The notes beneath the pieces are model-generated. The model saw nothing but the letters and a program-made list of their open reading frames with translations. It was not told where the DNA came from and ran no database searches. The position numbers and the translations under genes were made by a program. This document shows positions 39,351-41,665 of a DNA stretch of 41,665 nucleotides, in pieces (within the stretch, counting starts at the first letter, position 1; every line of letters begins with the position of its first letter). This DNA comes from Marinibacterium sp. (GTDB taxonomy: Bacteria; Pseudomonadota; Alphaproteobacteria; Rhodobacterales; Rhodobacteraceae), in NCBI GenBank assembly GCA_017643305.1, contig JAEPNQ010000029.1:1-41665 (forward strand), in the 5' to 3' direction.

Positions 39351-40364
39351 ATGGCGGATACGGACTATGCGCAGGGGGCAGCCCCTGTGCCAGAACGGTC
39401 AAACATTTCAACACTGGTAAATGTAGCGGGCGCGGTCATGTCGCTGGCGCTGATGGTCGGTGTCGGGGTCTGGGGATACAGACTGTTGTCGCGGGATGTG
39501 ACCGGTGTGCCGGTTGTGCGGGCGGTCGAAGGCCCGATGCGCATCGCTCCGGACGATCCCGGCGGCCGCCCTGCAGACCACCAAGGACTGGCGGTAAACG
39601 ATGTCGCCGCGCAAGGCAGCGCGGCGGCTCCGGCCGATCGTCTGGTCCTGGCACCGCAACCGGTGCGGTTGATGGACGAAGACCAGCCGCATGCCGGGCA
39701 ATCCCGCGCAAAGACCAATGTGATTGCAACAAGCCTACCAGCGCCCAACCAAACGTCGGTCCAGCCGTCTGACAGCGTGACGGCGCTGGTCGACCAGCTG
39801 ACGCTTGGGGTGGAACCATTGCTGCCGTCCGCTGATAAAAATGAAGAAGAGGTCGTGGCGCGGTTGGAAACCCCGGCCGCCCCGCCGCCGCCCACGCTGA
39901 CCGATGATACCGCCGCAAACGAACCTGAAGCCGACCCGGCCACGCCGGGATCGGAACCTGAAACCGTGGAAATGGCCGCGCTGACAGGGCCGGGCCTGGC
40001 CCGGTCGCTGCGTCCTAGGTCTCGGCCTGCGCAGAATGGAATTGACCCGGTAGAGGCCGTTTTGAGCGATCCGGCCACTGGTTTAGTGGACTTGGACCCC
40101 GATACGCTGCCCGCAGGCACGCGGTTGGCGCAACTTGGCGCGTATGACAGCGCCGATGTTGCCCGCAGCGAATGGGATCGGCTGAATGGCCGTTTCGCAG
40201 ATTACATGGATGGCAAACGCCGCGTTATTCAGGAAGCGTCCCGGGGCGGGCGTACGTTCTACCGCCTGCGCGCCATGGGCTTCGAAGACCTCAGCGATGC
40301 ACGCCGGTTCTGTGCCGTACTGCTGGCCGACAACGCCGACTGCATCCCGGTGACCACACGGTGA
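39351..40364 (+). CDS. SPOR-domain membrane protein
   Basis: The 337-residue protein starts at ATG 39351 (MADTDYAQGAAPVP), with GAGG just before it. It has one N-terminal membrane helix (VAGAVMSLALMVGVGVWGY), a long Pro/Ala-rich low-complexity periplasmic linker (residues about 60-250), and a C-terminal SPOR domain (about 258-337: RLAQLGAYDSADVARSEWDR, RTFYRLRAMGF, FCAVLLADNADCIPV). SPOR domains bind denuded septal peptidoglycan, so a role in cell division or envelope is likely. Its TGA overlaps the GTG of nagZ. Confidence 0.9.
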   Translation: MADTDYAQGAAPVPERSNISTLVNVAGAVMSLALMVGVGVWGYRLLSRDVTGVPVVRAVEGPMRIAPDDPGGRPADHQGLAVNDVAAQGSAAAPADRLVLAPQPVRLMDEDQPHAGQSRAKTNVIATSLPAPNQTSVQPSDSVTALVDQLTLGVEPLLPSADKNEEEVVARLETPAAPPPPTLTDDTAANEPEADPATPGSEPETVEMAALTGPGLARSLRPRSRPAQNGIDPVEAVLSDPATGLVDLDPDTLPAGTRLAQLGAYDSADVARSEWDRLNGRFADYMDGKRRVIQEASRGGRTFYRLRAMGFEDLSDARRFCAVLLADNADCIPVTTR

Positions 40365-41365
40365 ATTTCGGAGCGTCGATCCTCGATGCCGAAGGGCTAC
40401 GCCTGACACGCGAGGAAACTGCGCTGTTCCGGGAAACCGACCCGTTCGGGTTCATCCTCTTTGCCCGTAACATCGAAAACGCTGACCAGGTGCGCGCGCT
40501 ATGCGGGGATTTCCGCGATTCCGTGGGACGCGACGCGCCAATCCTGCTTGACCAGGAAGGTGGGCGCGTGCAGCGGATCTGGGCCCCGATGGCCCGCAAC
40601 TGGACCCCACCGCTGGATTTTGTCGTCGCTGCGGGGGAGCATGCAGAACGGGCGATGTACCTACGGTATCGCCTGATTGCTCTGGAATTGCACGGGTTGG
40701 GGATTGATACCAATTGCGCCCCGTGCGGCGATCTCGTCCGGACCGACACTCATAGCTTTCTTAAGAACCGCTGCTATGCCTCTGAGCCTGATAAGGTTTC
40801 CGCCTTTGCAATGGCAGTTGCGCGGGGGCTTTTGGACGGTGGTGTGCTGCCGGTGATAAAGCATATGCCAGGCCATGGACGGGCCCAGCTGGACACGCAT
40901 TTCGATTTGCCACAAGTCGACCTGACGCTGGCAGAACTGGAGGCCAGTGACTTTGCCGCCTTCCGTCCACTGGCTGACCTTCCCATGGGCATGACTGGCC
41001 ACGTGGTGTTTTCCGCCCTGACCGACAAGGCCGCCACCGTGTCGTCCGAGGCGATTGCGGCGATCCGCAACCAGATCGGGTTTGGTGGGTTGTTGATGAC
41101 AGATGACATCTCCATGCAGGCGCTGAAGGGCGAACCGCAGGATCGGGCCCGCGCCGCGCTGGATGCTGGCTGCGATGTAGCACTGTTCTGCAATGCCCCG
41201 CTTGACCAACGCCGCAAAGTCGCGGAAACGGCGGGTCGCATGACCGATGCGGCGCACACACGGGCGCAGGCGGCGCTGACTGCCCGCCACGCCCCGCTTG
41301 ACTTTGACGTGCAATCCGCCGAAGCCGAACTGGATAGGCTGTTGGGCGGACGGGCGTATGTCTGA
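40361..41365 (+). CDS. nagZ: beta-N-acetylhexosaminidase NagZ
   Basis: The 334-residue GH3 enzyme starts at GTG 40361, overlapping the SPOR stop. The signature KHMPGHGRAQLDTHFDLP (K167-P184) carries the flexible loop His-Asp acid/base pair, and LLMTDDISMQAL carries the Asp nucleophile (D248/D249). ILLDQEGGRVQR is the substrate-site motif. It removes GlcNAc from anhydromuropeptides in cytoplasmic cell-wall recycling. It is followed by an overlapping scpA (ATG 41358). Confidence 0.95.
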   Translation: MNFGASILDAEGLRLTREETALFRETDPFGFILFARNIENADQVRALCGDFRDSVGRDAPILLDQEGGRVQRIWAPMARNWTPPLDFVVAAGEHAERAMYLRYRLIALELHGLGIDTNCAPCGDLVRTDTHSFLKNRCYASEPDKVSAFAMAVARGLLDGGVLPVIKHMPGHGRAQLDTHFDLPQVDLTLAELEASDFAAFRPLADLPMGMTGHVVFSALTDKAATVSSEAIAAIRNQIGFGGLLMTDDISMQALKGEPQDRARAALDAGCDVALFCNAPLDQRRKVAETAGRMTDAAHTRAQAALTARHAPLDFDVQSAEAELDRLLGGRAYV

Positions 41366-41665
41366 ACAGGAATTCAGCGAAGACGAACTGTCGGTCAGCG
41401 AACGCGTCGCGGCCGAGGCATTGATTGTGGATGTGGACGGGTATGAAGGCCCGCTCGACATCCTGCTGACGCTGGCCCGCACGCAGAAAGTCGATTTGCG
41501 CAAGATCTCGGTTCTGGCGCTGGCCAAGCAGTATCTGGGCTTTGTCGAAAAAGCACGCAAGCTGCGCATCGAACTGGCTGCCGATTACCTTGTCATGGCC
41601 GCCTGGCTGGCGTTTCTGAAATCCCGTTTGTTGCTGCCACCTGATCCCGAAGATGAAGGACCAAC
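41358..41665 (+). CDS. scpA: segregation and condensation protein A, N-terminal part (cut by window edge)
   Basis: ATG 41358 lies eight bases before the nagZ TGA, giving coupled translation. The 102 visible residues include VDGYEGPLDILLTLARTQKV and ISVLALAKQYLGFVEKARKL, then DYLVMAAWLAFLKSRLLLPP. This is the kleisin N-terminal domain that binds the SMC neck in the SMC-ScpAB chromosome condensation complex. scpB would be expected beyond the window. Confidence 0.95.
   Translation, partial: MSEQEFSEDELSVSERVAAEALIVDVDGYEGPLDILLTLARTQKVDLRKISVLALAKQYLGFVEKARKLRIELAADYLVMAAWLAFLKSRLLLPPDPEDEGP

Overview
The window looks like a chromosomal segment of a marine-type Rhodobacteraceae/Roseobacter-group alphaproteobacterium. 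The evidence is the high GC content, a TakP-like TRAP transporter operon, a single-cysteine DksA of the Rhodobacter sphaeroides type, an RNA methyltransferase/PIN gene pair, and the argS-SPOR-nagZ-scpA order. No tRNA, rRNA, CRISPR array or prophage was seen. The only mobile DNA recognised is the right end of an IS3-family element at the left edge.

Layout. 1-193: IS3 transposase tail and terminal repeat. 354-2544 (minus): small unknown protein, Rieske oxygenase, and an N-terminally clipped HTH regulator pressed against ilvH. 2541-5387 (minus): branched-chain amino acid operon ilvI-parD-like-ilvH. It is preceded by a sigma70 promoter, a 15-residue Leu/Val/Ile leader peptide and an attenuator with perfect alternative pairings. 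5635-10569 (minus): dctP-dctQ-dctM TRAP operon. The large permease carries a 328-residue soluble C-terminal extension, and a hairpin with a U-run separates dctP from the permeases. 10822-13658 (minus): bpt, an RDD protein, two tandem DUF2852-type genes that are both interrupted by in-frame stop codons, and a YbaK-like deacylase. 13764-19454 (plus): glnE, a small companion gene, a lipoprotein, and an overlapping RNA methyltransferase-PIN pair. 19459-22474 (minus): M48 protease, then a cytochrome P450 and a metal-site-less M24 (creatinase/ectoine hydrolase-like) gene in one unit. A divergent MarR remnant is joined to a fragment of a second P450. 23030-28796 (minus): MscS channel, VWA protein, small membrane protein, DUF2927 lipoprotein, GNAT. 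28963-30479 (plus): an RpoH-like promoter, a structured leader and an RhlE-type helicase. 30598-37310: MoxR, DksA, FAD monooxygenase, XthA, an EamA transporter broken by a late TAG, an A-type Fe-S protein, dGTPase, and a secreted SUOX-fold-like protein. 37467-41665 (plus): argS, a SPOR protein, nagZ and the start of scpA.

Most genes are housekeeping. The unusual material is a set of five in-frame nonsense codons in four loci (two DUF2852 genes, marR, eamA) whose reading frames are otherwise preserved, a MarR/P450 chimeric remnant, the complete ilv attenuator, the enlarged TRAP permease and the heat-shock-type leader of the RNA helicase. I see no clear evidence of a wholly new system. The methyltransferase/PIN pair and the P450/M24 pair are the best candidates for uncharacterised functional units. 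All family names come from reading motifs, not from database searches.
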